Part shown: piece by piece, positions 43,064 to 52,629 of the stretch
Position numbering within the stretch: position 1 is the first letter of the stretch
How the letters are laid out: each line of letters begins with the position of its first letter
NCBI GenBank assembly: GCA_016124635.1
Contig: WGNJ01000007.1
Span: 79,965 to 143,964 of the forward strand
Direction of reading: 5' to 3'
Origin: Alphaproteobacteria bacterium
GTDB taxonomy: Bacteria > Pseudomonadota > Alphaproteobacteria > Micropepsales > Micropepsaceae
Length of the DNA stretch: 64,000 nt
Position numbers and translations under genes: made by a program
Notes under the pieces: generated by a model
The model's database searches: none
What the model was told of the DNA's origin: nothing
The model's input: only the letters and a program-made list of their open reading frames with translations

Positions 43064-45667
43064 TTGGCGCGCGCCGACACCAACGATAAGCTCAAAACCT
43101 ACCGGGCCAAGCGCGACTTCACCAAAACAGCAGAGCCCAGCGGCAAGCGACGCGTCGCGCGTTCCAAACGCTTGCGCTTCATCGTTCAAAAGCACGCCGC
43201 AACCAGATTGCACTACGACTTTCGCCTCGAGCTCGACGGTGTACTGAAGTCGTGGGCCGTAACGCGCGGTCCGTCTCTCGATCCGCACGACAAGCGTTTG
43301 GCGGTCGAGACCGAGGACCATCCGCTCGACTACGGCGACTTTGAAGGAACGATCCCGGAGGCCGAGTACGGCGGCGGGACGGTGCAAATGTGGGACCGCG
43401 GCTTCTGGGATTTCGAAGGCCCGCGCGCGACGCCACAGGAGTCTTTGGCCAAGGGCGAGATCAAGTTCACCCTGCACGGCGCCAAGATGAAAGGTAGCTG
43501 GACGCTCGTCCGCATGCGCCGCCGCGAGCATGAGAAGCGCGACAACTGGCTTCTGATCAAGCATCGCGACGCGTATGCGGTCGACGATCACGGCGACGCC
43601 ATTTTGAAAGACGACAGATCCGTCGCTTCCGGCCGCGCGCTCGGCGAGATCGCCGCCGGCAAGGGAAAGAAGCCAAAACCGTTCATGCTGGCCAAGAAGG
43701 GCGCTGCCGATGCGGTCTGGCACTCCGACCGCAAGGAACCGGGGCTCAAAAAAAAAGCCGCACCAAAACAAAAGGAAGAGCGGCTAAGCGGAAAACCGGT
43801 CGACGCCATGCCGGCGTTCGTCGAGCCTGAACTCGCACGCCTCGTCGACCGCCCGCCGTCGGGGCCGAGCTGGGGTCATGAGATCAAGCTCGACGGCTAT
43901 CGCATGCAAATGCGCGTCGAGCAGGGGAAGGTCACGCTGCGCACGCGCAAGGGCCTCGACTGGACGAACAAATTCACCGCCATCGCCAATGACGGCGCGT
44001 GCCTGCCGGACTGCATCATCGACGGCGAAATCGTCTCCATGCGCAAGGATGGCGTACCGAGCTTCTCCGATCTCCAAGCCGCGATCGCCGAAGGCAACAC
44101 CGGCGGCCTACTCTACTTCGTCTTCGACTTGATGTTCGTGGCTGGCGAGGATTGGCGCCACCTTCCCCTACGCGCGCGCAAAGCACGCCTTGAAGAGACG
44201 CTGGCGAAGGCAGGCAAACACCTGCGCTACCTCGACCATGTCGACGGCCAAGGCGGTGCCGTCTTCGAAGCCGCAGGCAAGATGGGGCTCGAAGGCATCG
44301 TCTCGAAACAGCTCGACTCGCCCTACCGCTCGGGCCGCGTGGCCACTTGGGCCAAATCCAAGATCCGCGGCGGCCAGGAGATCGTCATCGGTGGTTGGAC
44401 CGAAGAAGCCGGCCGTTTTCGTTCGATCCTCGCGGGCGCCTACAAAGGCCGCAAGCTGGAATATCTCGGCAAAGTCGGCACCGGCTTCAATCGGAGGAAC
44501 CTGCCAAGCCTACTCGCGGCGTTGAAAGAGGCCGCCTCGGCGACAAATCCATTCTCGAGCCCGGATGCCGCGAAGGAAAAAGGCGTACGCTGGGCAACAC
44601 CGAAGCTGGTGGCGGAAGTCGAGACCGCAGGCTTCTCGGCCGATGGCATTCTGCGTCAAACCGCATTCAAGGGTTTGCGCGAAGACAAAGACGCCAAGGA
44701 CGTCGTATTGGAAATGCCAAGTCGTGGGCCCGCGCGAAGTCCGACACTGAAGTCGCCGGCAATCCTTCGCTCGCAAGCGAACGCTCAAGTTCGCGGCGTG
44801 ACGATCTCGCACCCGGACAAGGCGCTGTGGCCGAAAGAAGGCATCACCAAGAAGCAACTCGCCGAATACTATGAAGAGGTCGGCGAACACATCATGGACT
44901 ACATCGCCGGGCGCCCCTGTTCCATCATCCGCGCACCCGAAGGCATCACACACGAGCTCTTCTTTCAGCGCCACGCGAACAAGGGCTCGTCGAAGCTCAT
45001 GACATTCGTGAAGGTATCGGGCGAAAAGGAGCCGTACCTGCAGCTCGATACGGTCGATGCCCTGATCGCCGCCGCGCAGATCGCGGCCGTTGAACTCCAC
45101 CCTTGGAATTGCCAGCCGGACGACCCGGAAACGCCCGGGCGCTTCGTCTTCGATTTGGACCCCGCCCCGGACGTTCCGTTCGCCAAGGTCGTCGAAGCCG
45201 CCAAAGAACTTCACGAACGTTTGGAGAAGATCGGCCTTGCCGCCTTCTGCAAGACGACCGGCGGAAAGGGGTTACACGTCGTGACGCCCCTCTCGCGCTC
45301 GAAGCACGAGTTGCGCTGGCCGGAGGCAAAGGCGTTCACTCAAGAAGTTTGCCGTCAGATGGCCGCGGACTCGCCCGACAAATACCTCATCAACATGGCG
45401 AAGAAAGAGCGAGGCGGACGCATCTTCCTCGACTACCTGCGTAACGACCGCACGTCGACAGCCGTCGCCGTCTGTTCGCCTCGCGCACGCGCCGGCGCGC
45501 CAATTTCCATGCCCATCACCTGGTCACAAGCGACGGCCAAACTCGATCCCGCCAAATACACGCTCAAAACGGCGGCCAAGCTGATCGCCAAATGGCCCTG
45601 GAAGGACTACGAAAAAGCGGCACGTCCTTTCGCCGCCGCAGCGAAGGCTCTGGCAAAAGCCCGTTGA
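43064..45667 (+). CDS. ligD: Multifunctional ATP-dependent DNA ligase D
   Basis: An 867-residue protein with the three NHEJ activities in the order phosphoesterase (about 35-190: HAATRLHYDFRLELDG), ligase (about 235-545: nucleotidyl Lys in EIKLDGYRMQ) and polymerase/primase (about 575-865: metal-binding DLDPAPDVPF). The order PE-LIG-POL is one of the known arrangements. The start is TTG at 43064, 6 bp after ku; no ATG lies nearby in frame. It seals and fills breaks recruited by Ku. Confidence 0.96.
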   Translation: MARADTNDKLKTYRAKRDFTKTAEPSGKRRVARSKRLRFIVQKHAATRLHYDFRLELDGVLKSWAVTRGPSLDPHDKRLAVETEDHPLDYGDFEGTIPEAEYGGGTVQMWDRGFWDFEGPRATPQESLAKGEIKFTLHGAKMKGSWTLVRMRRREHEKRDNWLLIKHRDAYAVDDHGDAILKDDRSVASGRALGEIAAGKGKKPKPFMLAKKGAADAVWHSDRKEPGLKKKAAPKQKEERLSGKPVDAMPAFVEPELARLVDRPPSGPSWGHEIKLDGYRMQMRVEQGKVTLRTRKGLDWTNKFTAIANDGACLPDCIIDGEIVSMRKDGVPSFSDLQAAIAEGNTGGLLYFVFDLMFVAGEDWRHLPLRARKARLEETLAKAGKHLRYLDHVDGQGGAVFEAAGKMGLEGIVSKQLDSPYRSGRVATWAKSKIRGGQEIVIGGWTEEAGRFRSILAGAYKGRKLEYLGKVGTGFNRRNLPSLLAALKEAASATNPFSSPDAAKEKGVRWATPKLVAEVETAGFSADGILRQTAFKGLREDKDAKDVVLEMPSRGPARSPTLKSPAILRSQANAQVRGVTISHPDKALWPKEGITKKQLAEYYEEVGEHIMDYIAGRPCSIIRAPEGITHELFFQRHANKGSSKLMTFVKVSGEKEPYLQLDTVDALIAAAQIAAVELHPWNCQPDDPETPGRFVFDLDPAPDVPFAKVVEAAKELHERLEKIGLAAFCKTTGGKGLHVVTPLSRSKHELRWPEAKAFTQEVCRQMAADSPDKYLINMAKKERGGRIFLDYLRNDRTSTAVAVCSPRARAGAPISMPITWSQATAKLDPAKYTLKTAAKLIAKWPWKDYEKAARPFAAAAKALAKAR

Positions 45668-45720
45668 AATCTGAGCGCATTCCCTCCTCAATATCGGCGC
45701 GCGAAGAGGAGGATGCCGCG

Positions 45721-46545
45721 ATGGAATTGAAAGCGACCCGCTACGCCGTCGCCGAGCAGATCGCGACAATCACACTCTCGCGCCCCAAGCGCCGCAACGC
45801 TTGGACGGGCCGCATGCACACCGAGTACCGATGGTGTCTGCAACAGGCCGATGGAGACGCCGGCGTGCGCGTGATCGTCGTGACCGGCGATCCGCAAGGT
45901 AATGCGTTCTGTGCTGGCGCCGACTTGCAAGCGCTCGAAGGTCACGCCGAGAAAGGTCGCTACGATGCCGGCATCACGACGGAGATCGCGCGGCCCGGCT
46001 ATGGCGTCGATCCGAATTTCGACGCGACCTTTGCTTATCACTTCGGTCTAACCAAGCCGGTGATCGCGGCAATCAACGGCGCGGCCGCGGGCGTTGGACT
46101 CGTTCTGGCCGCTTACGCCGACTTGCGCTTCTCGGTGCCCGGGGCGAAATTCACGACGGCGCACGGTCGCTTCAACTTTCCTGCCGAGTTCGGCTTATCA
46201 TGGCTGTTGCCGCGCATTGTCGGCCTCACGCACGCGAATGACGTCTTGTTATCGAGCCGCGTGTTCACGTCCGAGGAAGCCATGGCGATGGGCTTCCTGA
46301 ACAAGCTCTTACCGGCCGAAGAACTGATGGCCCATGTGACGACCTACGCCAAAGCACTTGCAGCGACGGTCGCCCCAGGCTCAGCTCGCGAAACAAAGCA
46401 CCAGATCTATCGCGACCTGCACCGCGATGCGGCCCGAGCCGTCACCGATGCCGAGCACCTGATGGAAAGCATGATCCGCCACCCCGACTATGCCGAGGGG
46501 GTCAAGGCTTGGCTTGAGAAGCGCAGCGCCCAATGGAAAGGATAG
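45721..46545 (+). CDS. Enoyl-CoA hydratase/isomerase family protein
   Basis: A 274-residue crotonase-fold enzyme: TITLSRPKRRNAWTG, oxyanion loops FCAGADLQALE and AINGAAAGVGLVLA, then AKFTTAHGRFNFPAEFGLSW. The Glu of FPAEFG sits where hydratases have their second catalytic acid, so hydration of a trans-enoyl-CoA in fatty-acid or branched-chain degradation is plausible; isomerase activity is an alternative. Strong AGAGGAGG before the ATG at 45721. Confidence 0.88.
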   Translation: MELKATRYAVAEQIATITLSRPKRRNAWTGRMHTEYRWCLQQADGDAGVRVIVVTGDPQGNAFCAGADLQALEGHAEKGRYDAGITTEIARPGYGVDPNFDATFAYHFGLTKPVIAAINGAAAGVGLVLAAYADLRFSVPGAKFTTAHGRFNFPAEFGLSWLLPRIVGLTHANDVLLSSRVFTSEEAMAMGFLNKLLPAEELMAHVTTYAKALAATVAPGSARETKHQIYRDLHRDAARAVTDAEHLMESMIRHPDYAEGVKAWLEKRSAQWKG

Positions 46546-46708
46546 GGCCCCGTGCGCCGACTTCCCGTCTCAGGTGAATCGAAGGCCCAAGCGCCCTCCC
46601 CGAAGATACCTCTGTCCGGCACCGGCTGGCGGAATTATGGCCGACAATTTACGAACCGAACTTTGCGCGATACTATCGATAACTCGCTGGGAACAGGACC
46701 CTAAGACC

Positions 46709-47116
46709 ATGAATCGCACGACAAATGTAGTTCTGTCAGGCTTGCTTGCGCTTGGCACGATCGCCGCGACGTCGGCACCCGCGATCGCCGCTCGAACCTA
46801 CGGCGCCATCGCCATTTCCGCACAAGCCGGCGTGTTCGGCCGTGCGACGGGAGCCTCGTCGCAGGCGGAGGCCGAGCGCCTGGCGATGGCCCAATGCGTT
46901 CAACTCGGCGGCAACGATTGTCGGCTGGCCACTTGGACCCGCGGCAACTACTGCGGCGCGCTCGCCGTCAAGACGTTCCAGGGCGGCGGGATGTCGTGGG
47001 CAACCAGCACGGCACCAACACTCGACCAGGCAAAGTCCCAAGCAATGGAACGCTGCCTGCAGGAAGCAAAATCCGCCTGCGACGACGTCATCGCCGACGT
47101 CTGCTCCACGGATTGA
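46709..47116 (+). CDS. Secreted DUF4189-type protein
   Basis: A 135-residue exported protein with a signal peptide ending near PAIAAR, then the DUF4189 pattern: AIAISAQAGVFGRATGASS, AEAERLAMAQCVQLGGNDC and a second Cys cluster (CLQEAKSACDDVIADVCS). The six or so Cys suggest disulfides in the periplasm. The function of the family is unknown. It is first of three short exported-protein genes on the same strand. Confidence 0.75.
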   Translation: MNRTTNVVLSGLLALGTIAATSAPAIAARTYGAIAISAQAGVFGRATGASSQAEAERLAMAQCVQLGGNDCRLATWTRGNYCGALAVKTFQGGGMSWATSTAPTLDQAKSQAMERCLQEAKSACDDVIADVCSTD

Positions 47117-47130
47117 GGAGGAGAAAAATT

Positions 47131-47430
47131 ATGCGCGCCAGCTTTACTCTATCGGCACTGACTGCGGCTTTCGTTTGTTTTGCGACAATTCCAGCGATTG
47201 CAGACGAACCTCCCGGCGGCGCCCCACCCCAATCGGCGACTTACGCGCCGGTCGCCCCGACTGCCGACAGCAAGGACGAGGTTATCTGCAAGTCGATCAG
47301 ACGCCCCGGCTCTCGCATTTTGGTCGACAGGGTCTGCCAAACCCGCGCGGATTGGGCATACCAGGAGAAATCCGCGAGAGATCTAACCGAGCAATGGCAG
47401 CGCGACAGCGCTCCGCAAAAGACGCACTGA
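47131..47430 (+). CDS. Small secreted protein, unknown function
   Basis: A 99-residue exported protein: signal peptide ending near PAIADE, a Pro-rich linker, then CKSIRRPGSRILVDRVCQTRADW with two Cys and a helix. This VC-x-T-x-x-W pattern recurs in short exported proteobacterial proteins. GAGGAGGAG precedes the ATG by 6 nt. Lies 14 bp after the DUF4189 gene. Confidence 0.7.
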   Translation: MRASFTLSALTAAFVCFATIPAIADEPPGGAPPQSATYAPVAPTADSKDEVICKSIRRPGSRILVDRVCQTRADWAYQEKSARDLTEQWQRDSAPQKTH

Positions 47431-47438
47431 AGTCGCCC

Positions 47439-48098
47439 ATGAATTCTCGAATATTTACGGCGGCGATGGTCGCTCTTACGTGCGCGCCCATTGCGATCGC
47501 GGACAGCTTGCCCGCCCCGACAACGGACAAGCTCACTCAAGACGTCCAAGCCTGCAGCATGGGCAGCTCTCCCGACATGAAGATCGCGGGCTGCACCAGC
47601 GCGATCAGCTCGGGCCAGCTTGACCCGCAGAACGCAGCACGCGCCCTCAACAATAGGGCCAATGCCTACCTAGCTTTGGGGCAAACTGACCGGGCCATCG
47701 CCGACTACACAAACGCGATCCAAATCGCGCCCAGCGCCATTACCTATTTCAACCGCGGCAATGCCTACCTCAAGAAGGAGCAGTACGCGCTTGCCGAGAA
47801 GGATTACACCGAGGCGCTGAAGCTCGATCCCACGCTCGCCGACGCACACCTCAATCGGGGCGTGGCGTACACCAACAGCGGCCAATACGACCTCGCCATT
47901 GAAGACTACAATGAAGTACTGCGCCTCCGCCCCAATTACGCGACGGCTTACGTCAAGCGAGGCAACGCGTATTTCGGCAAAGGCGACCTGGCCAAGGCCA
48001 TCCAAGACTATGACGAGGCACTGCGGCTCGAGCCCACGAACGCGCAAGCGACCCAAATGAAGCAGCGCGCCCTGGCGGCCCAACAGGGTAAACACTGA
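47439..48098 (+). CDS. Exported TPR-repeat protein
   Basis: A 219-residue protein with a signal peptide (ending IAIADS) and about four TPR units from residue 65 on (ARALNNRANAYLALGQTDRA, TYFNRGNAYLKKEQYALAEK, AHLNRGVAYTNSGQYDLAIE, AYVKRGNAYFGKGDLAKAIQ). TPRs bind peptide partners; the target is unknown. The start is 8 bp after the previous gene, so these three exported proteins probably share an mRNA. Confidence 0.85.
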   Translation: MNSRIFTAAMVALTCAPIAIADSLPAPTTDKLTQDVQACSMGSSPDMKIAGCTSAISSGQLDPQNAARALNNRANAYLALGQTDRAIADYTNAIQIAPSAITYFNRGNAYLKKEQYALAEKDYTEALKLDPTLADAHLNRGVAYTNSGQYDLAIEDYNEVLRLRPNYATAYVKRGNAYFGKGDLAKAIQDYDEALRLEPTNAQATQMKQRALAAQQGKH

Positions 48099-48117
48099 CC
48101 GCAGCGCTCCTTTTGCC

Positions 48118-48984
48118 CTAGAGAAACGCGCCGAGCTCGGCGATGAACTGTTCGAACTGATCGTGATGCAGCCAATGGCCGGCGTTCTTGAATGAAACGA
48201 CGCGCGCCGTCTTGAAGTGCTTGGCGCGTCCGTCCTTTTCCGGGTTCGAAGCCCAGCTGTCTTCACCGTACATCAAGAGCGTCGGACAACTGATCGCGCG
48301 CCACATTGCCTCGACATCAGCCGGTGGCAAATCGAAGGGCGGAAAGACGCGCATATGGGGATCGAACTTCCACGAGTACGTGCCGTCCTCGTTCTGGCTG
48401 ACGCCATGGATCGTCAGGTGACGCGCTTGCTCGTCCGACAAATGATGGTTCGCCTCCTTCATGCGGGCATACGCTTCGTCGAGCGTCTTGTAGCGATGCG
48501 GTATCCGACCGGCTACGCCACGCTTTGCCTCGATCCAATCGCGCAACCGCGCCTCGATCGGCTTCGACGTCCGTTCGGCAAGCATTTTGGGCGATGGCCC
48601 CAGCCCTTCGATCGCAACCAGCTTCCTCACGTTCTCCGGATAGACGCCGGTGTAGCGCAGCGCGATGTTGCCACCGTAGGAATGTGCGACGATCGTCACT
48701 GGCGCCAGCCTCAGCTGATGGATCAGCTGCGTCAGGTCGTACAGCATCGCAAGTCCGCCATATTCGCCGTCGGGCGACCAATCGCTGTCGCCGTGACCGC
48801 GTAAGTCGGGTGCAATTACGTGCCACCGCTGACGCAACTCTTGTGCCGTCCAATCCCAGCTGCGCGAATGATCGCGGCCGCCATGCAGCAAGATCAGCGG
48901 CGGCGCACTGTCGTTGCCCCAATCCACGTAGCGAAGCCGCAGTCGTTGAGAGATGAAACTGTGCGTGGTCGGGCCTTGGATCAT
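48118..48984 (-). CDS. Alpha/beta hydrolase
   Basis: A 288-residue hydrolase with LLHGGRDHSRSWDW, nucleophile Ser in VAHSYGGNIA, acid in YGEDSWASNP and His in NAGHWLHHDQF. The cap region is of average size. It could be an esterase or lactonase; the substrate is unknown. ATG 48984 with AGGA is preferred over an upstream start. Confidence 0.85.
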   Translation of the reverse strand: MIQGPTTHSFISQRLRLRYVDWGNDSAPPLILLHGGRDHSRSWDWTAQELRQRWHVIAPDLRGHGDSDWSPDGEYGGLAMLYDLTQLIHQLRLAPVTIVAHSYGGNIALRYTGVYPENVRKLVAIEGLGPSPKMLAERTSKPIEARLRDWIEAKRGVAGRIPHRYKTLDEAYARMKEANHHLSDEQARHLTIHGVSQNEDGTYSWKFDPHMRVFPPFDLPPADVEAMWRAISCPTLLMYGEDSWASNPEKDGRAKHFKTARVVSFKNAGHWLHHDQFEQFIAELGAFL

Positions 48985-49100
48985 TTCGATTCCTACGAAA
49001 AGCTTCGCCAAACTAGCGCAAGGCTCCGCCCGCGGTCCAAGGCCCGTTGACAGACGCGGGTACCAGGATCAAGAGACCGCCTCAAAGGAGAACGCCGCCC

Positions 49101-50132
49101 GTGAAAGCCCTCGTCAAATCCCGCGCCGAACCCGGTCTATGGCTTGAGGACGTGCCGATGCCCAAAATCGGCATCACCGACGTCCTAATCAAAGTGCTGC
49201 GCACGGGCATCTGCGGCACGGACCTTCACATCTACAACTGGGACGACTGGGCGAAGAAGACGATCCCCGTCCCCTTGGTGATCGGGCACGAGTTCGTCGG
49301 ACAAATCGTCGAGGTCGGCTCAAGCGTCACCGACTACCGCCCCGGCGAGATCGTCAGCGGCGAGGGACACATCGTCTGTGGCCGTTGCCGCAACTGTATG
49401 GCCGGCCGCTACCACATGTGCGCCAACACGAGCGGCGTCGGTGTCAACCGAGCCGGCGCGTTTGCCGAGTACATCTCCCTGCCGATGACCAACATCTGGC
49501 ATCACCACGAAGGCATCGACCTCGACGTCGCCTCAATCTTCGATCCGTTCGGCAATGCGGTTCATACCGCGCTGCAGTTTCCCGTCCTCGGAGAGGACGT
49601 TCTGATCACCGGCGCGGGCCCAATCGGCATCATGGCGGCCGCAGTCGTTCGCCAGGCCGGCGCGCGCTATGTCGTGATCACCGACATCAATGAGCCGCGC
49701 CTCGACCTGGCGCGAAAGATGAAGGTCGATCTCGCGCTCAATGTGAAGGAGATGTCGATCGCCGACGCGCAGAAGAAGCTCGGAATGCGCGAGGGTTTCG
49801 ACGTTGGCCTGGAGATGTCGGGAAATCCCGCAGCGTTCCGCGAGATGCTGGACAACATGTGCCACGGCGGCCGGATCGCAATGCTGGGCATTCCGTCCGA
49901 AGACATGGCGATCGACTGGAACAAAGTCATTTTCAACATGCTCACCATCAAGGGAATCTACGGCCGCGAGATGTACGAGACCTGGTACAAGATGTCCGTC
50001 TTGGTGCAGTCCGGGCTCGATATATCGCCGGTGATTACCCATCGCTTTCACCACACCGACTTCGAAAAGGGCTTCGCCGCGATGCGCAGCGGCAGCTCCG
50101 GAAAAGTCGTACTCAAATGGAGCGATCTCTGA
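49101..50132 (+). CDS. tdh: L-threonine 3-dehydrogenase
   Basis: A 343-residue zinc- and NAD-dependent enzyme that oxidises threonine to 2-amino-3-ketobutyrate. Catalytic zinc region [13 protein letters not shown] and GHEFVG, structural zinc Cys set [15 protein letters not shown] and NAD site [12 protein letters not shown] are all present. It starts at GTG 49101, ten nt after AAAGGAG; this gives the normal length. Kbl follows with a TGATG junction. Confidence 0.96.
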   Translation: MKALVKSRAEPGLWLEDVPMPKIGITDVLIKVLRTGICGTDLHIYNWDDWAKKTIPVPLVIGHEFVGQIVEVGSSVTDYRPGEIVSGEGHIVCGRCRNCMAGRYHMCANTSGVGVNRAGAFAEYISLPMTNIWHHHEGIDLDVASIFDPFGNAVHTALQFPVLGEDVLITGAGPIGIMAAAVVRQAGARYVVITDINEPRLDLARKMKVDLALNVKEMSIADAQKKLGMREGFDVGLEMSGNPAAFREMLDNMCHGGRIAMLGIPSEDMAIDWNKVIFNMLTIKGIYGREMYETWYKMSVLVQSGLDISPVITHRFHHTDFEKGFAAMRSGSSGKVVLKWSDL

Positions 50133-51322
50133 TGTATGGCGGCTTGCAGCAGCAGATCACGAAAACGCTGAGCGAAATAAAAGCGGCGGGACTGCACAAG
50201 CCGGAACGGGTGATCACGTCCCCGCAGGCCGGCCACATCCACGTCGCGGGCGGCGCCGATGTTCTGAATCTGTGCGCCAACAACTACCTGGGTCTCGCCA
50301 GCCACCCCGCCGTCATCAAAGCGGCCCACGAGGCCTTGGACCGTTGGGGCTACGGCATGGCCTCCGTCCGTTTCATCTGCGGCACACAAGAGATTCACAA
50401 GCAACTTGAAAAGCGGCTGAGCGAATTCCTCGGCACCGACGACACGATTCTGTATTCGTCCTGCTTCGACGCCAACGGCGGCTTGTTCGAAACCATCCTC
50501 GGCGAGGACGATATCGTCATTTCGGACGAGCTGAACCATGCCAGCATCATCGACGGCATTCGCCTGTGCAAGGCGCGCCGAGCGCGCTACCGCAATGGCG
50601 ATTTGAACGAGCTTGAAGCAACGCTGAAGGCCGCCAGCGACGCGCGCTTCCGCCTGATCGCGACTGACGGCGTCTTTTCGATGGACGGATATTACGCGAA
50701 ACTCAAGGAAATCTGCGACCTGGCCGAGAAGTACAACGCGCTCGTGATGGTCGACGACTCCCACGCCGTGGGCTTCACCGGGAAGGAAGGCCGCGGCTCG
50801 CACGAGCGCGCAGGCGTCATGGGCCGCGTCGACATCATCACTGGCACGCTGGGTAAGGCGCTCGGCGGCGCGAGTGGAGGCTACACCTCCGGCCGCAAGG
50901 AGATCATCGATCTGCTGCGCCAGCGATCGCGGCCGTATCTCTTCTCCAATTCGCTGGCACCGGCGATAACGGCGGCCTCGGTCGCGACGCTCGACCTGCT
51001 GCGCTCTTCGACGGCGCTTATCGACCGCCTGCGCGACAACACCACTTTCTTCCGCGCTCAGATGTCCAAATTCGGGTTCGACATTCTGCCCGGCGAACAT
51101 CCGATCGTACCGATCATGCTGGGCGACGCCGCCCTCGCCGGGCGGTTCGCAGAGCGCATGCTGGAAAAGGGTGTCTACGTTATCGGCTTCTCCTATCCGG
51201 TCGTGCCGCAGGGCAAGGCACGCATCCGCACGCAGATGTCGGCCGCTTTGACGCGCGCGGATCTGGAATTCGCCGTCGCCAAGTTCGCCGAAGCCGGCCG
51301 CGAACTCGGCCTTATCAAATAA
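50132..51322 (+). CDS. kbl: Glycine C-acetyltransferase (2-amino-3-ketobutyrate CoA ligase)
   Basis: A 396-residue PLP enzyme that splits 2-amino-3-ketobutyrate with CoA to glycine and acetyl-CoA, completing threonine degradation started by Tdh. PLP Lys in [31 protein letters not shown] and [13 protein letters not shown] are family blocks. The ATG at 50132 overlaps the tdh stop (TGATG) with GGAG 9 nt before; an in-frame ATG at 50117 is less likely. Confidence 0.96.
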   Translation: MYGGLQQQITKTLSEIKAAGLHKPERVITSPQAGHIHVAGGADVLNLCANNYLGLASHPAVIKAAHEALDRWGYGMASVRFICGTQEIHKQLEKRLSEFLGTDDTILYSSCFDANGGLFETILGEDDIVISDELNHASIIDGIRLCKARRARYRNGDLNELEATLKAASDARFRLIATDGVFSMDGYYAKLKEICDLAEKYNALVMVDDSHAVGFTGKEGRGSHERAGVMGRVDIITGTLGKALGGASGGYTSGRKEIIDLLRQRSRPYLFSNSLAPAITAASVATLDLLRSSTALIDRLRDNTTFFRAQMSKFGFDILPGEHPIVPIMLGDAALAGRFAERMLEKGVYVIGFSYPVVPQGKARIRTQMSAALTRADLEFAVAKFAEAGRELGLIK

Positions 51323-51324
51323 GC

Positions 51325-51711
51325 TTAAAGCGAACTGACGACGCGGCTCAGCTTTTCGCGAACTTTCTCCGCCGCCTCTTTGAGCCTCGGATTGTCGATC
51401 GCCTGCATCGAGGCGACAGGATCGATCGCGGCGACCTCGCTCTTGCCGCCACCGGCATCTTGCACGATCACGTTGCACGGCAGCATCGTGCCGACCTTGT
51501 CCTCCAGCGTGAGCGCGTCGTGCGCGAGCGTCGGATTGCAGGCACCCAAGATCCGATAGTCGCGAAAGTCGACGTCGATCTTCTTCTTCAGCGTATCCTT
51601 GACGTCGATCTGCGTGAGTATGCCGAAGCCCTCTTGCTTCAAGGCTTCGGTAACACGCTGCACCGCCTGCTCGATGCCGACGGGCAAGATCTTGCTGAAG
51701 TAATAAGCCAT
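51325..51711 (-). CDS. DUF302 family protein
   Basis: A 128-residue soluble protein matching the DUF302/TTHA1751 fold: FSKILPVGIEQAVQRVTEAL, EGFGILTQIDVKDTLKKKI, YRILGACNPTLAHDAL and LPCNVIVQD. The family forms dimers of alpha/beta ferredoxin-like units; its activity is not established. Convergent with kbl, 2 bp apart. Confidence 0.9.
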   Translation of the reverse strand: MAYYFSKILPVGIEQAVQRVTEALKQEGFGILTQIDVKDTLKKKIDVDFRDYRILGACNPTLAHDALTLEDKVGTMLPCNVIVQDAGGGKSEVAAIDPVASMQAIDNPRLKEAAEKVREKLSRVVSSL

Positions 51712-51812
51712 GAGCCCATGCCTCTCTGTCGATCGAGGACGGTATAGAACTTGGTCTTGTCCGCTGTCACGATTTGATCGGCAGCAAAACCGCTAGCGTT
51801 TCGCGCGAAATG

Positions 51813-52412
51813 TCAGTGCCCGCCTTGAACGCGGCTGGGCGAAAGGCGGAAGCGCGATAATGTCGACCGCAACGCATCCGCCAGCTCGGCCTCCAGGCGC
51901 TTGGAATCGTCTCGCGACAGGTCCGTGAGCTGTGGCGTGAAAGACGGCAATGCGGCGACCCCGAATCGCTGCACCGCGCGCGAATGATTGATGCCGTCGA
52001 GATGCTGCGCGAGCCGCGCCTGCGCCTTCAGATGCGACTCGCCGACATAGAGCGCCGGTGCCCCCTCGCCTCCGCCGGGATAACCACGCAGTAGCAGAAC
52101 ATAGACACGATAAATTCCACGCTTCGCACTGCCCTTCGAGAGCAGCCGCGCGGTCTCGTACGCATCAAGGAACCAATCCGCCGGCTCGACCCCGCGACGT
52201 TTGAACCGTTGAGGTTCGATCACCTTCACCTGATCGAAGAGCGATCGCAGCTCCATCATTACGGTGAGATCGGAATGGCGCCGCAGCGCCTCACCCCAAC
52301 AATGCAGCATCACCTCAAGGTCAGCCGGCCGCTTGGCCGCCGCCTTGCGCGCCATCGCCATGATCTGCGACAGCCGCAGTGCTTTGAGCGGCCTGAATCG
52401 ATCGGTGACCAT
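51813..52412 (-). CDS. GIY-YIG-like nuclease-domain protein
   Basis: A 199-residue basic protein. Residues about 98-165 look like a GIY-YIG domain: GIYRVYVLLL, APALYVGESHLKAQARLAQH; the conserved Tyr, Gly and Arg residues are present. The N-terminal 95 residues are helical and of no known type. Standalone GIY-YIG proteins in Alphaproteobacteria are common and mostly uncharacterised. It lies beside tRNA-Pro. Confidence 0.6.
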   Translation of the reverse strand: MVTDRFRPLKALRLSQIMAMARKAAAKRPADLEVMLHCWGEALRRHSDLTVMMELRSLFDQVKVIEPQRFKRRGVEPADWFLDAYETARLLSKGSAKRGIYRVYVLLLRGYPGGGEGAPALYVGESHLKAQARLAQHLDGINHSRAVQRFGVAALPSFTPQLTDLSRDDSKRLEAELADALRSTLSRFRLSPSRVQGGH

Positions 52413-52424
52413 GCGATGAGTAAA

Positions 52425-52501
52425 TGGTCGGAGCGGCGGGATTTGAACCCACGACCCCCAGTCCCCCAGACTGATGCGCTACCAGGCTGCGCTACGCTCC
52501 G
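52425..52501 (-). tRNA. tRNA-Pro(GGG)
   Basis: The minus strand folds as a 77-nt tRNA with CCA encoded (rc of 52425-52427). Acceptor arms CGGAGCG/CGCTCCG with discriminator A; anticodon stem TCAGT/ACTGG around loop CTGGGGG gives anticodon GGG, reading CCC; T-arm loop GTTCAAATC is standard. Confidence 0.95.
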
Positions 52502-52513
52502 ACACGGGCAGAA

Positions 52514-52572
52514 ATCGGACCTCAGGGTCCGATGGGGGCGGCACTATAGGCGCGCCCATTGCCGCAATGCAA
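52514..52572 (-). promoter_or_regulatory. tRNA-Pro promoter and leader hairpin
   Basis: On the minus strand TTGCAT (52572-52567), 18 nt, TATAGT (52548-52543). Between the start point and the tRNA an 8-bp perfect hairpin ATCGGACC-TCAG-GGTCCGAT occupies 52514-52533, a likely processing signal. Confidence 0.5.
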
Positions 52573-52629
52573 ACGCGCCGCCCGCCGGTGCGGCAAGGGG
52601 CGCAAACGGCTCAAAACGCGTCAGTCGAC

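Noticed and set aside
50048..51478. 476-codon minus-strand frame opposite kbl
   Set aside because: Antisense shadow; Kbl on the plus strand has all catalytic motifs and a coupled start.
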